Assembly (NCBI RefSeq): GCF_015555905.1
Contig: NZ_JADNLK010000003.1
Location: 62,001-126,000 of the forward strand
Source: Clostridium sp. D43t1_170807_H7
Lineage (GTDB): Bacteria > Bacillota > Clostridia > Clostridiales > Clostridiaceae
DNA length: 64,000 nucleotides
Direction of reading: 5' to 3'
Both the position numbers and the translations under genes were made by a program. Positions 8,793 through 18,984 of this stretch are shown piece by piece (position 1 is the first letter of the stretch; the number at the start of each line of letters is the position of its first letter). A model generated the notes under the pieces. It ran no database searches. It saw only the letters and a list, made by a program, of their open reading frames with translations, and was not told where the DNA came from.

Positions 8793-8840
8793 AGTTCCCC
8801 CTTTTTGTTTACCCATAATTTTTAATACACTTTTAAATAC

Positions 8841-9905
8841 TCATTCAATTACTTCTAACTCATTACTTCTTCCTTGTGTTAATCCTATTGCTATATTATA
8901 TATTAAATTAACTATATAAGATGAAGCTAAGCATAAAACTACTAACCAAGGAAATATTAAAAAGCTATATTTAGCTCCATATACTAAACTCTTAAAATAA
9001 ATCATATAAAAGAACATATGAATAAGCCAAATATTAGTCGAATGATCCCCTAAGTAATTAAACAATCTATTTACCCATTCTGGTTTATCCATCAAATTAA
9101 ATATACAAATAAATACTATTCCTGTAAATACAGCAACAAATAATGTTTGAACCATTCCATGTGCTACTATCATTAATATTAACATTAGTATTCCTAATAT
9201 ATTTTTATATCTTATCTTATTGCATATATTATTTAATTTACTATATATTTTTCTATGAGCAAATACTGAACCAATTGTAAATGGTAATTGTGATGTTCCA
9301 AAAAGAGATGTTTGTCTTATAAACCAATTTAATATACTATTATCTAAAACTATTACTCCTTTGATTCTTTGAATATATGCAAATATATAAAATATAAATG
9401 ATAAAGCTATAACTAATGTATTATTATATTTAACTACAACTTTATTTATAATTGGTGATAGTAAAACTAAAATTATATATGTTGTAAAAAACCACCATGC
9501 ACCATTATACGCTGGATCTAATGCCGTAAATGTTAATATAAAATTCTTTAAAGTACCAGGATAGCTTTCGCCTTGCCCCATTAATGGCCCCAAAATAACT
9601 ACAAATATGAAAAGTATTATCCAAAAGTTTATATATAACTTAAAAATTCTCATTAAATTATTCTTAATGTAATTTTCTTTATTATTTTTATAACTAATTA
9701 ATAATCCATAACCACTGCAGAAACAGTATATAGCTACACAACAGTCTCCAAATAAAGCCAAATAATATATTAAAGGAGTATCCCCTATAAATATTAATGG
9801 TATATATAAACCTTCATATGTTTTTGTACAAAATAAGTGTAAAAGTAACATAAATAAAATCGCTACACCCTTAGTCATTTTTATCTGATTTTTAGTTAAC
9901 TCCAT
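8841..9905 (-). CDS. Membrane acyltransferase, acyltransferase-3 family
   Basis: 354 aa from the ATG at 9905, which GGGGGAAG precedes; a GTG eight codons earlier has no RBS. Ten or so membrane segments. The N-terminal LLLHLFC carries the family's His, and YCFCSGYGLLISYK is the second signature. The family (OatA, WecH, Oac-like) moves acetyl or other acyl groups across the membrane to sugars or peptidoglycan. The start lies inside the 3' end of the upstream acyltransferase gene (14-nt overlap), so translation is probably coupled. Placed between two surface beta-helix genes and near the polysaccharide locus, it probably O-acylates a cell-surface glycan. Confidence 0.85.
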   Translation of the reverse strand: MELTKNQIKMTKGVAILFMLLLHLFCTKTYEGLYIPLIFIGDTPLIYYLALFGDCCVAIYCFCSGYGLLISYKNNKENYIKNNLMRIFKLYINFWIILFIFVVILGPLMGQGESYPGTLKNFILTFTALDPAYNGAWWFFTTYIILVLLSPIINKVVVKYNNTLVIALSFIFYIFAYIQRIKGVIVLDNSILNWFIRQTSLFGTSQLPFTIGSVFAHRKIYSKLNNICNKIRYKNILGILMLILMIVAHGMVQTLFVAVFTGIVFICIFNLMDKPEWVNRLFNYLGDHSTNIWLIHMFFYMIYFKSLVYGAKYSFLIFPWLVVLCLASSYIVNLIYNIAIGLTQGRSNELEVIE

Positions 9906-10920
9906 ATCTCTTCCCCCAAATACCATCACTTCTATAATTACCTTTTATATTCCGAGTAATATACTTACTAATTAATTTTGAAATTATTAATGAAATTATT
10001 AGTGAAGGTATACATATTATTATATTTTTTATTAACCAATTATAATTAAGATTAGAGAATACCTTTCTAAATAATATTAATATAAGCTCGTGTACCATAT
10101 AAAATTCAAAACTTATTTTAGCAAGACTTTGTAATATTCTACATTTTAATAGTTTTGAAATACATCCATTCTCATAAGAAAAAATATATAAAGCAATTAT
10201 AAATAATAGTGAATAATAACTGCACCGAGTATCTACAAAAAAAGAGATTACATACATTAATATAAATGTAACTACTATTTCTATTTCGCACCTATTATAA
10301 TTTTTAATTTCAAATTTATTTTTGATAAACAATTTTGCAACTATCATACCTAAACAAAAATCTAATAATCTATATAACGGATTAGAGTACAAATATAAAT
10401 TCCCCATATTCATAATGTTAATTAAATTTAATATATATTGAGTTATTAAAATTAAACAAATAAACATAATTAATTTATTTAATTTTATTTTCTTTATTAA
10501 TTTAATAATAGGAATTGAAACTAGATATAAAATAAATATGACAGATAAAAACCATGCTAAATTATTAAATATAAATGCATCTTCTTTAAAAAAGCTTTGA
10601 ATTAATAATAAATCTATTATTATTCTTTTAATTAATATTGATGTTTCCATATTACTTACCCATTCCCATCTTATAATTATACTAAGTAAAAATGTGATTA
10701 CATGTATAATATAAAAAGGCCCCATTTTCATAAAAGCCCATCTAATACTCTGCTTAAAATCCATATTATCAACAGTATTAGATTTAGTGTAATATAATAC
10801 AAATCCTGATAAAATAAAAAAAAATGTTACAGGAAATGTTCCATTAAGTAATAATCCTGAATGAAATAAAAAAATACCCAGCATGGCTAATGCTCTTAAT
10901 CCTTGTAAAGTATAAATCAT
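9892..10920 (-). CDS. Membrane acyltransferase, acyltransferase-3 family (OatA-like)
   Basis: 342 aa. It opens MIYTLQGLRALAMLGIFLFH, a classic family start with Arg and His, followed by FFILSGFVLYYTKS. About ten membrane segments; no C-terminal SGNH domain. It is first of three acyltransferase genes on this strand: this one overlaps the next by 14 nt, and the third is dead. It is divergent from the beta-helix gene at 11105, with 184 nt between the starts. Probably O-acetylates a surface polysaccharide or teichoic acid; the acceptor cannot be told from sequence. Confidence 0.85.
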   Translation of the reverse strand: MIYTLQGLRALAMLGIFLFHSGLLLNGTFPVTFFFILSGFVLYYTKSNTVDNMDFKQSIRWAFMKMGPFYIIHVITFLLSIIIRWEWVSNMETSILIKRIIIDLLLIQSFFKEDAFIFNNLAWFLSVIFILYLVSIPIIKLIKKIKLNKLIMFICLILITQYILNLINIMNMGNLYLYSNPLYRLLDFCLGMIVAKLFIKNKFEIKNYNRCEIEIVVTFILMYVISFFVDTRCSYYSLLFIIALYIFSYENGCISKLLKCRILQSLAKISFEFYMVHELILILFRKVFSNLNYNWLIKNIIICIPSLIISLIISKLISKYITRNIKGNYRSDGIWGKRYGVN

Positions 10921-11104
10921 TATTATCCCCCTATATAATAAAAAAGTTTATCTGTAAAAGTTATATAACAAATTTTATTTATTATATTGTTTCACGATTC
11001 ATATTTTACCATATTATGCTATTTTTGTCACTTTTGTTTATTACTCCACATATTATATAATAAACATTTTTATTTATATAAAAACAAAAGAAAGGGGTAT
11101 ATAA

Positions 11105-14100
11105 ATGAGCACTCTGTACGAAGTATCAAGTTTAACTGCTCTTGTTATGAATAAACCTAATATGTTTTCTCAAGTCCTAGGAGTTCTTAATAGAGGTGAT
11201 CAAATTGATGTAATAAGTATTTCTAAATCTTGGGCATATTTTAAATATAATAATATTAATGCTTATGTTAAAAAAGGGAATTTGAAAATATTAAATACCG
11301 AACCAATTGAAGCAAAAGGTTCCGTTACACTAAAATATATAGATATTACTACTAATAATGAAATATATCCTTCCGAAACAATAAATAACCTTGAGCTTAG
11401 AAGCCATAACTACGAAGCAAGAATTATATATAACTATAAACTTCAAAACGACTCTACTCAATCAGTTAATTTAACAGAAGAAAATCCTAATCAAATAATT
11501 ACCTTCTATTACAATCAAGTATTAGGAACTATTACAATAAAATATATGGATATAACTACAGGCACCGATATCTATGAATCCAAAACTATTGAAAACTTGC
11601 CTTTAGGCACTTACACCTATGGAGCAATTAATATCCCTAGCTATGTACTAAGTGATAATGAAACAAAAACAGTTACTATAACAGAATCGTCTCAAAATGT
11701 AACAATTACTTTTAAATATACAGAAATATTAGGAACTGTAACTGTTAAATATATTGATAACTCTTCTTCTGCCGAATTATTAAAAGCTGATATCTTTACC
11801 GATTTAAAGTTAGGAAGCTATAGCTACACTTATAAAGATATCTCTGGTTACTCATTAGCAAATGATTCTACTCAAGTAGTAGAATTAACTGATGATAATC
11901 ATGATGTAGAAATTGAATTTAAATATAATGAATTGTTTGGTAGTGTCACTATTAAATATGTTGATTCATCTACTTTATCTGAAATTGTCCCCTCAACTAC
12001 AATAAGTGATATAGCATTAGGTAGTTATACTTATGATGCTATATATATTGATAATTATGAAATTGATGGTGATTCTAGTATTTCTACTACTTTGACAACT
12101 GTTGAACCTAATCAGACTATATCTTTTAAATATAATGAAATTAAAATTCCCGATGATTTAAATTGGAATTACGTACCATATATTTCAACTTATTATATTA
12201 AACCTATAGTTAAACCAGGTGAAGAAGTATTTATTGACTACTATATTACTGATTACTATCAAAAAGAATATATTGAAGAAGATTATAGTGAAACTTTTAC
12301 TGTTACTGTTAGAGTTGAAGGTCAAAATGATAAATTATATCACTACTTGAAAGCTGGAGATCATCAAGTAAGTTTAGGTAGCTTTTCTACTGAAGGCGAG
12401 CAAAAATTTTCTATTCTTTGTGCTGATAAATATGGTAGGAATTCCCATGAGCTATTTAATTTCTTCTTAGTTCAAGGCGATGTTGAAATTAAAGAATATA
12501 TTATGACTGAAGATGATTTAGTAACTTATAGTATTAAAAATACTGATAATTATGAAGTTAAAAATATTATTGATTTATCTTCATTAATAACTAAGGATAG
12601 CACTACTGTTAAAGCTGCTTTAGTTGAAGCTGCATCAAATATTATTCCTAAATCAAGAACTTATGTTTGTGTCATTGCTGACACAGATGGTGATGGAACA
12701 CCTAATAATTGGTGGGGAGAAAATCAAGTTGTCTATGCTAGTGATTATAACAAAGATGAAGTGTTACACGAAGCTATAAATACAAGAATAGGATTACAAC
12801 AACTTTTAGATGATAAAAAAGCTGCAGGATATAATAAATTAACATTACTACCTGGAACCTATAGAATTGACCATCAAACACCAATATATATTCCGACACA
12901 CTTTACTTTAGACCTTAATAAGGCCACAATTAAATTAAATCAATTTCAAGGTGAGAATACTTTAATGCTAGAATTAGATAATACCTTTGATTCACATTTA
13001 ATTAATGGAACTTTAGAAGGCGATTACTTTACTCATATATATGATGGTAAAGATGAACAAAATCACGGAGTTGGAATTTATAACAACTCAAAATTTAGCT
13101 CTATTGAAAATTTATTAATTAAGGATATAGTTGGATATGGAGCTATAAATGGCTTTAAACTTTCTAGAACTGATTCAACTTACAACTCTTTTAACCCAAT
13201 CCCAATTTATGGAAAATTCTCATTGTGCGATATATCTAGAACTAATGGAAATATAATTTCTAGCACAACTAGACTTACTTGTGATTTTATAGATATATCT
13301 ACATGTGTACAATATGATTATTTAGTCATAAGTAGATATTTAGGTTATCAAGGAAATAGTTGTGGAACCTGGAATATAATATGTCACTTTTATAATATTA
13401 ATAAAGAATATATCATATCAATAGATTCTTATCAATATAGGATTGTAAAAATACCAAAAGACTCATATTTTCTAAAAATTACAATTTTAAATTCATCATC
13501 TGATACTACAGGTTTAACTATAAATTCAATTCAAGGACCTAGACATTGCGCATTTAAAAATAATAAGTTTAATAATGTAAGATGCGTTGGATATTCTCCA
13601 TTTAAAATGAATGATATGTTAGCGGAAAATTTATCTTTCATTAATTGTGGTCAAGCTAAAGCTATATCTGATATTGATTGTGAAGATGGATGGGATATGA
13701 TGCAGGACTCAACTTTTAAATTAATTAATTCTCAAAACTATGATGGAAGTGGCTTTGTAGCTTTTGGTGGTCATAATCTCATAATAGATACTATGATTGA
13801 TGGAAATATTGGATTCAGCTCAAATGGTAGATGTAATTCTTATGTTATCCGAAACTGTAAAAATATAAAACGTATAAATTTGGTTAGCAACAGTAGATTT
13901 AAAAGTGGCTATATTAGATTTTATAAAAACACTTGTACTAATGGTATAAATATCATAAATTCAGAAAATTCCGATATTCCATTATCAATTAAATATTGTG
14001 ATATTATAGGCTACACTTATTCCACTACTGTCGATAATACGCTATTTATTAATTGTAATCTAAGCGACTCTTCTACCCCTAGCTCTAGTTTAGGAAAAGG

Positions 14101-14716
14101 AATTTTTAAAAATTGTAATATTACTTCTAAAAAAGGTCAAGGGCATAGCTCTGGAAAATATTTTAATTGCACTTTAAAAGATATTTCTGGTTGGATACAA
14201 GGTAATCTAGAATTTACTAACTGCAATATATTTAATATGTCACTTGAACATTTTGATAGCACTAATACTCGATCTCTTAGCTTTTATAAATGCATAATTA
14301 CTAACTTAATATTAACTGCTCTATATTGGGGAAAACCTAAAAACTTTCCAATATTAATTAGTAATTGTCAAATTAATAATACTAGTCACCTTATTAGCTT
14401 ACCCTTATATACTATGAGAAGTCCTATATCTCTCATAGAAAACACTATTACTTCAACTAGCACCAATGGATTAATATTATTTCATACAGATGATATAGGT
14501 AATAATACTGGAGAAATTGGTCTTAAGCAAGATATATTAAGTATTTCTAAAAATAAAATTTTTCTCCTTAACTCTAAATATATAATTACGGGCTTAAATA
14601 ATTCTATAAAAAATAATATAAATATTTTATTTATGAATAATACTTTAACACCTAGTAATTTATTGCTCTGTGATCCTACCTCAAAACTATGTAATAATAT
14701 AATTATAATTGAATAA
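11105..14716 (+). CDS. Large modular beta-helix protein, copy 2 (SH3-like, four MucBP-like repeats)
   Basis: 1203 aa. Order: SH3-like domain (~4-66, ending YVKKGNLKIL); four MucBP-like repeats starting near 72, 139, 210 and 278, each opening G-x-V/I-T-I/V-KY-x-D and closing in a FKYNE-like strand; an Ig-like domain (~352-455); then a beta-helix to the end. From the Ig-like domain on it parallels the 906-aa protein at 4914, including EDGWDMMQD near 860. SH3 and MucBP modules bind cell wall or mucin-type glycans. The start is certain (RBS AAAGGGG, and an in-frame TAA abuts the ATG), yet there is no signal peptide or membrane segment. It must leave by another route, act after lysis or stay inside. 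It ends at a strong terminator. Confidence 0.75.
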   Translation: MSTLYEVSSLTALVMNKPNMFSQVLGVLNRGDQIDVISISKSWAYFKYNNINAYVKKGNLKILNTEPIEAKGSVTLKYIDITTNNEIYPSETINNLELRSHNYEARIIYNYKLQNDSTQSVNLTEENPNQIITFYYNQVLGTITIKYMDITTGTDIYESKTIENLPLGTYTYGAINIPSYVLSDNETKTVTITESSQNVTITFKYTEILGTVTVKYIDNSSSAELLKADIFTDLKLGSYSYTYKDISGYSLANDSTQVVELTDDNHDVEIEFKYNELFGSVTIKYVDSSTLSEIVPSTTISDIALGSYTYDAIYIDNYEIDGDSSISTTLTTVEPNQTISFKYNEIKIPDDLNWNYVPYISTYYIKPIVKPGEEVFIDYYITDYYQKEYIEEDYSETFTVTVRVEGQNDKLYHYLKAGDHQVSLGSFSTEGEQKFSILCADKYGRNSHELFNFFLVQGDVEIKEYIMTEDDLVTYSIKNTDNYEVKNIIDLSSLITKDSTTVKAALVEAASNIIPKSRTYVCVIADTDGDGTPNNWWGENQVVYASDYNKDEVLHEAINTRIGLQQLLDDKKAAGYNKLTLLPGTYRIDHQTPIYIPTHFTLDLNKATIKLNQFQGENTLMLELDNTFDSHLINGTLEGDYFTHIYDGKDEQNHGVGIYNNSKFSSIENLLIKDIVGYGAINGFKLSRTDSTYNSFNPIPIYGKFSLCDISRTNGNIISSTTRLTCDFIDISTCVQYDYLVISRYLGYQGNSCGTWNIICHFYNINKEYIISIDSYQYRIVKIPKDSYFLKITILNSSSDTTGLTINSIQGPRHCAFKNNKFNNVRCVGYSPFKMNDMLAENLSFINCGQAKAISDIDCEDGWDMMQDSTFKLINSQNYDGSGFVAFGGHNLIIDTMIDGNIGFSSNGRCNSYVIRNCKNIKRINLVSNSRFKSGYIRFYKNTCTNGINIINSENSDIPLSIKYCDIIGYTYSTTVDNTLFINCNLSDSSTPSSSLGKGIFKNCNITSKKGQGHSSGKYFNCTLKDISGWIQGNLEFTNCNIFNMSLEHFDSTNTRSLSFYKCIITNLILTALYWGKPKNFPILISNCQINNTSHLISLPLYTMRSPISLIENTITSTSTNGLILFHTDDIGNNTGEIGLKQDILSISKNKIFLLNSKYIITGLNNSIKNNINILFMNNTLTPSNLLLCDPTSKLCNNIIIIE

Positions 14717-14721
14717 CACTA

Positions 14722-14764
14722 AAAAAATATTACTGGAAAGCAAAATTTCCAGTAATATTTTATT
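14722..14764 (+). terminator. Terminator of beta-helix gene copy 2
   Basis: AAATATTACTGGAAA (14725-14739) pairs perfectly with TTTCCAGTAATATTT (14746-14760), followed by TATTT. It starts 6 nt past the stop. Confidence 0.9.
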
Positions 14765-15199
14765 TATAAGAAACTATATTACACAAAATTATCTACAGCC
14801 TCGTTCAGCATAAAAAATGTTGACTTTTTGTATCTAAAATATTGACATAGGAGCACATTTAAATCTATATAGACTAATATTATAAATAGAAATTTCTATT
14901 AGACTTCTGAATTTCTAGCATTGCTAAAGTATGCATCGTATAATTCTAAGTAATCTAGCACCTACAATATTCTGCTTAATAATCTAACTAAATCTTCTTT
15001 AGGTATCATAACTTGTAAATCTATTAGTAATACTAATTTTTGATTAATATTTTATAAACTGAATATGTTGATAATTTAAGTTTATTCAAAAAATATGGAT
15101 TCTATTGAATCTATTTTTCATTTAATCGGATAGTTGCTTTTACAACAGTTACTCATTTTATTTAAAACTATATATTTTTTAATAACTAGGATCTTATTA
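14765..15199. other. Gene-free stretch between surface cassette and polysaccharide locus
   Basis: No gene. On the minus strand, codons running down to a TAA at 14779-14781 read ...LLCQYFRYKKSTFF then MLNEAVDNFV. This is an open stretch of about 38 codons with no start or RBS and a protein-like composition. It could be the C-terminal scrap of a transposase or similar, but I cannot assign it. The rest is AT-rich without hairpins of note. The polysaccharide transcript probably ends here, although no clear minus-strand terminator is visible. Confidence 0.3.
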
Positions 15200-16747
15200 T
15201 TATAAATTTTCTTTTAATTTTCCTCTAACAATTAAACTCCCAAATTGAACTTTTAAAATATTCATTAAATATTTCATTTCATTTGTCTTAAAGAATAATA
15301 GTATATAAGATAAATTTACAGTAATAATGCAAATTAATCCTCTTTCTATTAATGCGAAAAAACTATTTTCACTAATTAAAGTATTGCAAATATAACTTGT
15401 ACATCCTCCAACTAATATCATTATTATCATCATTAATATATATCTTTTAAAATAATTAGTAACTTTTCTTTTAAATAAATACTTATACACTACTATAGGT
15501 TGACTAAAAAATACAGTAACTAATGTACTTAATGTTGTACCTAAAAATACTCCAATAAATCCAAAATATCTTATTAAAATTAATGATCCACATAAATTTA
15601 CCATACCCTCTATAACAGAAATATATTTATCTTGCATAAATAATCCAGCTTTATTTTTAAATGTTGCTATAGGTCCCCTCATTCCAGTTAAATAGAAATT
15701 TAATAATATAACTATTACTATAGACTTACTTAATATATATTTTTCACCAAATAACCATACTATAAATGGATCTAGTAAGTTAAATAAAAAAATTGTTGCA
15801 AATGAATATATCCAAAAACTTATCATAAAGGATATCTTAAATATAGAATAGGCCTTATCTTTATCTTCAGTTGCTATTAAATTTCCTACGCTCGCACCTA
15901 TTCCATCAATAATAGGTGTTAACAAATTAGATAACTGGCTAATTACCATAGTATAATTAGAATATAATCCAACTAATTTTAATCCTACAAAAGCAGATAT
16001 TAATATATTATCTGTACTAAATACTAAATATCCACCAATATTATGTAAAAACATCGCTTTTACATTTTTTCTAATATTTCCTTTAGTTTCTAAATCTATT
16101 TTATACTTTGATTTTTCTCTCAAATAAGGATATTTATTATATACTATAAAAGTATTAACTACATTTTGAATAACAAATATACCTACTTCTATTAATAAAT
16201 ATGCTATATAATTTTTAGTGACCATTAATATAGCAATCTTCCCCAAAGTAGTAACTATTTGAAATGCCAAATTACTTACTGATAGTATATATCCCTTTTG
16301 ATCTGCATTTATTAATGCCCATTTATATGCATTCATGTAAGATATCATATTTTTACCTACAAAAATTGCATAAACTATAAACATTCCAGGTATATTTGTA
16401 TCTGTTTTCATTAAACATCCTATAAATGGATATAAAACCATACTTATAATTAACATTATAATAGCTAATGCTGTATATGCCTTTTTATATAATTGTACTA
16501 ATGCTACTATTTTTTCTTTATTATTATCAGCTAATGGCTTATATAAATTATAAACTATACTTATTCCAATACCACTTTCAATTAAAACCATCATAGATAA
16601 AACATTGCTTAATAATCCATTAACGCCTAAATATTCTGCGCCTAAATTATCTACAAATACTTTTCGTGATAAAAATCCAAGTAAAATAATTATTATCTGT
16701 GAGAAAATACTCATAGATATATTTTTTATTGCATATTTTGTTCTCAT
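15200..16747 (-). CDS. Polysaccharide repeat-unit flippase (Wzx family)
   Basis: 515 aa with about 14 membrane segments. The start RTKYAIKNISMSIFSQIIII and FLSRKVFVDNLGAEYLGVNGL is typical of the Firmicute Wzx (MATE/MOP flippase) group. It should move the undecaprenyl-linked repeat unit to the outer membrane face for polymerisation by the EpsG-like protein at 27181. It is last in the long minus-strand polysaccharide run and follows a broken glycosyltransferase gene by 2 nt. Confidence 0.9.
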   Translation of the reverse strand: MRTKYAIKNISMSIFSQIIIILLGFLSRKVFVDNLGAEYLGVNGLLSNVLSMMVLIESGIGISIVYNLYKPLADNNKEKIVALVQLYKKAYTALAIIMLIISMVLYPFIGCLMKTDTNIPGMFIVYAIFVGKNMISYMNAYKWALINADQKGYILSVSNLAFQIVTTLGKIAILMVTKNYIAYLLIEVGIFVIQNVVNTFIVYNKYPYLREKSKYKIDLETKGNIRKNVKAMFLHNIGGYLVFSTDNILISAFVGLKLVGLYSNYTMVISQLSNLLTPIIDGIGASVGNLIATEDKDKAYSIFKISFMISFWIYSFATIFLFNLLDPFIVWLFGEKYILSKSIVIVILLNFYLTGMRGPIATFKNKAGLFMQDKYISVIEGMVNLCGSLILIRYFGFIGVFLGTTLSTLVTVFFSQPIVVYKYLFKRKVTNYFKRYILMMIIMILVGGCTSYICNTLISENSFFALIERGLICIITVNLSYILLFFKTNEMKYLMNILKVQFGSLIVRGKLKENL

Positions 16748-16749
16748 TT

Positions 16750-17083
16750 TTATCTCCCTTTGATTATTATTCTTACCCTATATATAACTTTAATAAAAAA
16801 ATAATATAATCTTTCATTAAAACATAATAACTTAGCTTCCTTTAGTTTTTTAGAATCATTGAGTCCAATTAAGATAAGCTTTTTAATTTCATTAGGAATA
16901 TTTTTAACTTTTCCATTTTTACTAACATTAAATGTACTTTCACTAATATAATTAATCATACATTTCCTCAATTCATCATCTTTAATTAACACTTTGATTT
17001 AATACTGATAATATACATTCTTCAACATAATTTTCAACATTATAAACTGATATTATTACACTCAACTTTATATTATTCTTCAT
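16750..17083 (-). pseudogene. GT2 glycosyltransferase remnant: N-terminus joined to C-terminus
   Basis: An ATG at 17081-17083 opens KLSVIISVYNVENYVEEC and ILSVLNQSV, the exact N-terminal strand-helix of a GT2 glycosyltransferase. It stops after 33 codons (TAA in GTTAATTAA). The overlapping frame, shifted by one, continues as LIKDDELRKCMINYI ... LLCFNERLYYFFIKVIYRVR to 16750; this matches the basic, helical C-terminal tail of such enzymes. The whole middle (nucleotide-sugar site, DxD, catalytic base) is missing. I read it as one internal deletion with a frame change. The first ATG lies 1 nt past the GT-D gene's stop, where a working operon gene would start. The 80-codon tail frame alone should not be counted as a gene. 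Confidence 0.75.
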
Positions 17084-17084
17084 A

Positions 17085-17996
17085 TTACAACTTCAACAAT
17101 CTTATTTGTTTTTTTATTTGCCCTTCATATATTGGATTTATTAAGTCTTCTACTTTATCTCCATTGTCTATTTCTCCTATATATTTATTTTTAACTGGGC
17201 ATTTATTAATGACCCCTTGTAAAAACCATTCATATTCTATATCTATATGCCCAATATCTATAGCTTGATATCCTGCTTTTGATAAATCATAAGCTAATAC
17301 CGTCGCTGTTGGTCCTAATGCAATTAATATTAATTTAGATTTATCTTGTTTAGTTATCTCTTTAAATATATCTTCATACATTAAATACGCATTTACAGAT
17401 GGACAAATAATTCTTTCAATCGATGTAGCGGAATCAAACAAGTCATTTCCTACTCCTAGTCTACTCTTTTCGCCTTCAACTATTACAATTTTTTTGTCTT
17501 TCCAAAGTAGTTTTATTTTCTCAAATCTATTTCTTACCTTTTCTTTATTTTTTAAATCAATATATAATCTTGTTACTTGAGTATCATAATATTCTTTATT
17601 TTTATTTAGTATCTTGTATATTTTACCTCTATTTAAATTTAAATATTTAATCCAATACTCTTTAGCTCTATCTGTAGCCCATTCTATTTCTCCAAATACA
17701 TTTGGTATGCATACAATATGATTTTCTTCATTACTTTTTAGTATTTCTTTTAATCTTCTTGACAACTCCTCATTCTTAGGTTGAAATTTTAATGACTCGC
17801 CATAAATTAATGAAAATTCTCCATCTCCAAATCTACTTACTGAACATTTATCCTTGATTATTTTATCTAAAGTCTCATCTGTACCTTTTACTATAGGTTT
17901 CTTTTGTTTATCTGTTATATTTTTATTGTAAAATATAGTTATTTTATCTTTACTATCTAATAAGTAGTAATATATTTTTAAAAGATACTTTTTCAT
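17085..17996 (-). CDS. GT-D fold glycosyltransferase (DUF1792 family)
   Basis: 303 aa. The motif SRFGDGEFSLIYG (~50-65) is the signature of the DUF1792/GT-D family, whose streptococcal member transfers glucose in serine-rich protein glycosylation. Further family features are VCIPNVFGE, VIVEGEKSRLGVGNDLF and LIALGPTATVLAYDLS. The N-terminal ~30 residues are basic and hydrophobic but not a clear membrane segment. It lies in the polysaccharide run, 14 nt after the GT2 gene, so here it probably adds a hexose to the repeat unit. Confidence 0.85.
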   Translation of the reverse strand: MKKYLLKIYYYLLDSKDKITIFYNKNITDKQKKPIVKGTDETLDKIIKDKCSVSRFGDGEFSLIYGESLKFQPKNEELSRRLKEILKSNEENHIVCIPNVFGEIEWATDRAKEYWIKYLNLNRGKIYKILNKNKEYYDTQVTRLYIDLKNKEKVRNRFEKIKLLWKDKKIVIVEGEKSRLGVGNDLFDSATSIERIICPSVNAYLMYEDIFKEITKQDKSKLILIALGPTATVLAYDLSKAGYQAIDIGHIDIEYEWFLQGVINKCPVKNKYIGEIDNGDKVEDLINPIYEGQIKKQIRLLKL

Positions 17997-18010
17997 TTTT
18001 TCTTCTTGCT

Positions 18011-18967
18011 TTATATAATACTTATAAATTTTTTATATATAATTGGATTTATTTTATTTGCAATTAATAACAACTTAACATTTCCAGGATATTCCTTAAA
18101 TTTAATGATTCTATTAAATTTACTATTTAATATTCTAGCTACTTTTAAGTAACTTTCTTTATGTTTCTTAAAATCACCATGTCTTATCATTAAATTCATT
18201 ACACTCAGACTATTATTAGCAAGCTTTAAAGCTACTAAATCGCATAGTTCCGGATATCTTTCTTCCATAAACTTATACATTTCTTCATAAACTAATACAG
18301 CATCTATCTTTACATTCTTTATAGCCCTATCCATAGTACTATCTTCACGCTTTATATAATTGTATTTAGCTTCTCCCTTACAACAGATCTTCTTTGCTCT
18401 ATCAATAAGCTTATATGTAAAAGCTGTATCCTCATATGCAATTCCTTCCGGAATTCTTAACCCATTAAATAATTCTTTTTTTATTAGCTTAGTCCATAAG
18501 CACTCATCGTAAAGTAACCCTTCTGTTACTACTTTCATTGCCTCTTTAGTATCGTGTATCATTAAATTATGTCCACCATTAACTTGAACTCTGTTTTTAA
18601 AATAAATTGTACTGCTACAATTAGCTATATCACAATCATTTTCTATGCACATACTATAAAGCAACTCATACATATCTGGCTCAATATAATCATCACTATC
18701 AACAAACCCTATATATGCTCCCTTGGCAATATCTAATGCAGCATTTCTAGCTGTTGCTTGTCCACCATTTTCTTTATGAATAACTTTAATTCTATTATCT
18801 TTCTTTGCATATTCGTCACATATATTTCCACAGTTATCTGGCGATCCATCATCAACAAGTATAAGCTCAAAATCTTTAAAAGTTTGATTCAATATTGAAT
18901 CAATGCATTTATGTATATATGCTTCTACCTTATAAACAGGTACTATTATACTTATTTTTGGACTCAT
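18011..18967 (-). CDS. GT2-family glycosyltransferase
   Basis: 318 aa from the ATG at 18967, preceded by GGGAGG; an in-frame ATG seven codons earlier overlaps the RBS region and is less likely. GT-A fold: ISIIVPVYKVEAYIHKCIDS, LVDDGSPDNCG, VIHKENGGQATARN, FVDSDD (DxD-type metal site) and, after the sugar site, EGIAYEDTAFTYKL (ED). It uses a nucleotide-sugar donor to extend a lipid-linked glycan at the cytoplasmic face. The start lies 18 nt after the stop of the upstream GT4 gene. Confidence 0.9.
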   Translation of the reverse strand: MSPKISIIVPVYKVEAYIHKCIDSILNQTFKDFELILVDDGSPDNCGNICDEYAKKDNRIKVIHKENGGQATARNAALDIAKGAYIGFVDSDDYIEPDMYELLYSMCIENDCDIANCSSTIYFKNRVQVNGGHNLMIHDTKEAMKVVTEGLLYDECLWTKLIKKELFNGLRIPEGIAYEDTAFTYKLIDRAKKICCKGEAKYNYIKREDSTMDRAIKNVKIDAVLVYEEMYKFMEERYPELCDLVALKLANNSLSVMNLMIRHGDFKKHKESYLKVARILNSKFNRIIKFKEYPGNVKLLLIANKINPIIYKKFISII

Positions 18968-18984
18968 AAAACTAATTCCTCCCA

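Noticed and set aside
14779-14895. Transposase remnant
   Set aside because: The ~38-codon tail looks protein-like but has no recognisable family motif or inverted repeats, so it is only noted.
16750-16992. Independent 80-aa gene
   Set aside because: Its start lies in the middle of a GT2 fragment and it has no RBS; it reads as the tail of a deleted glycosyltransferase.
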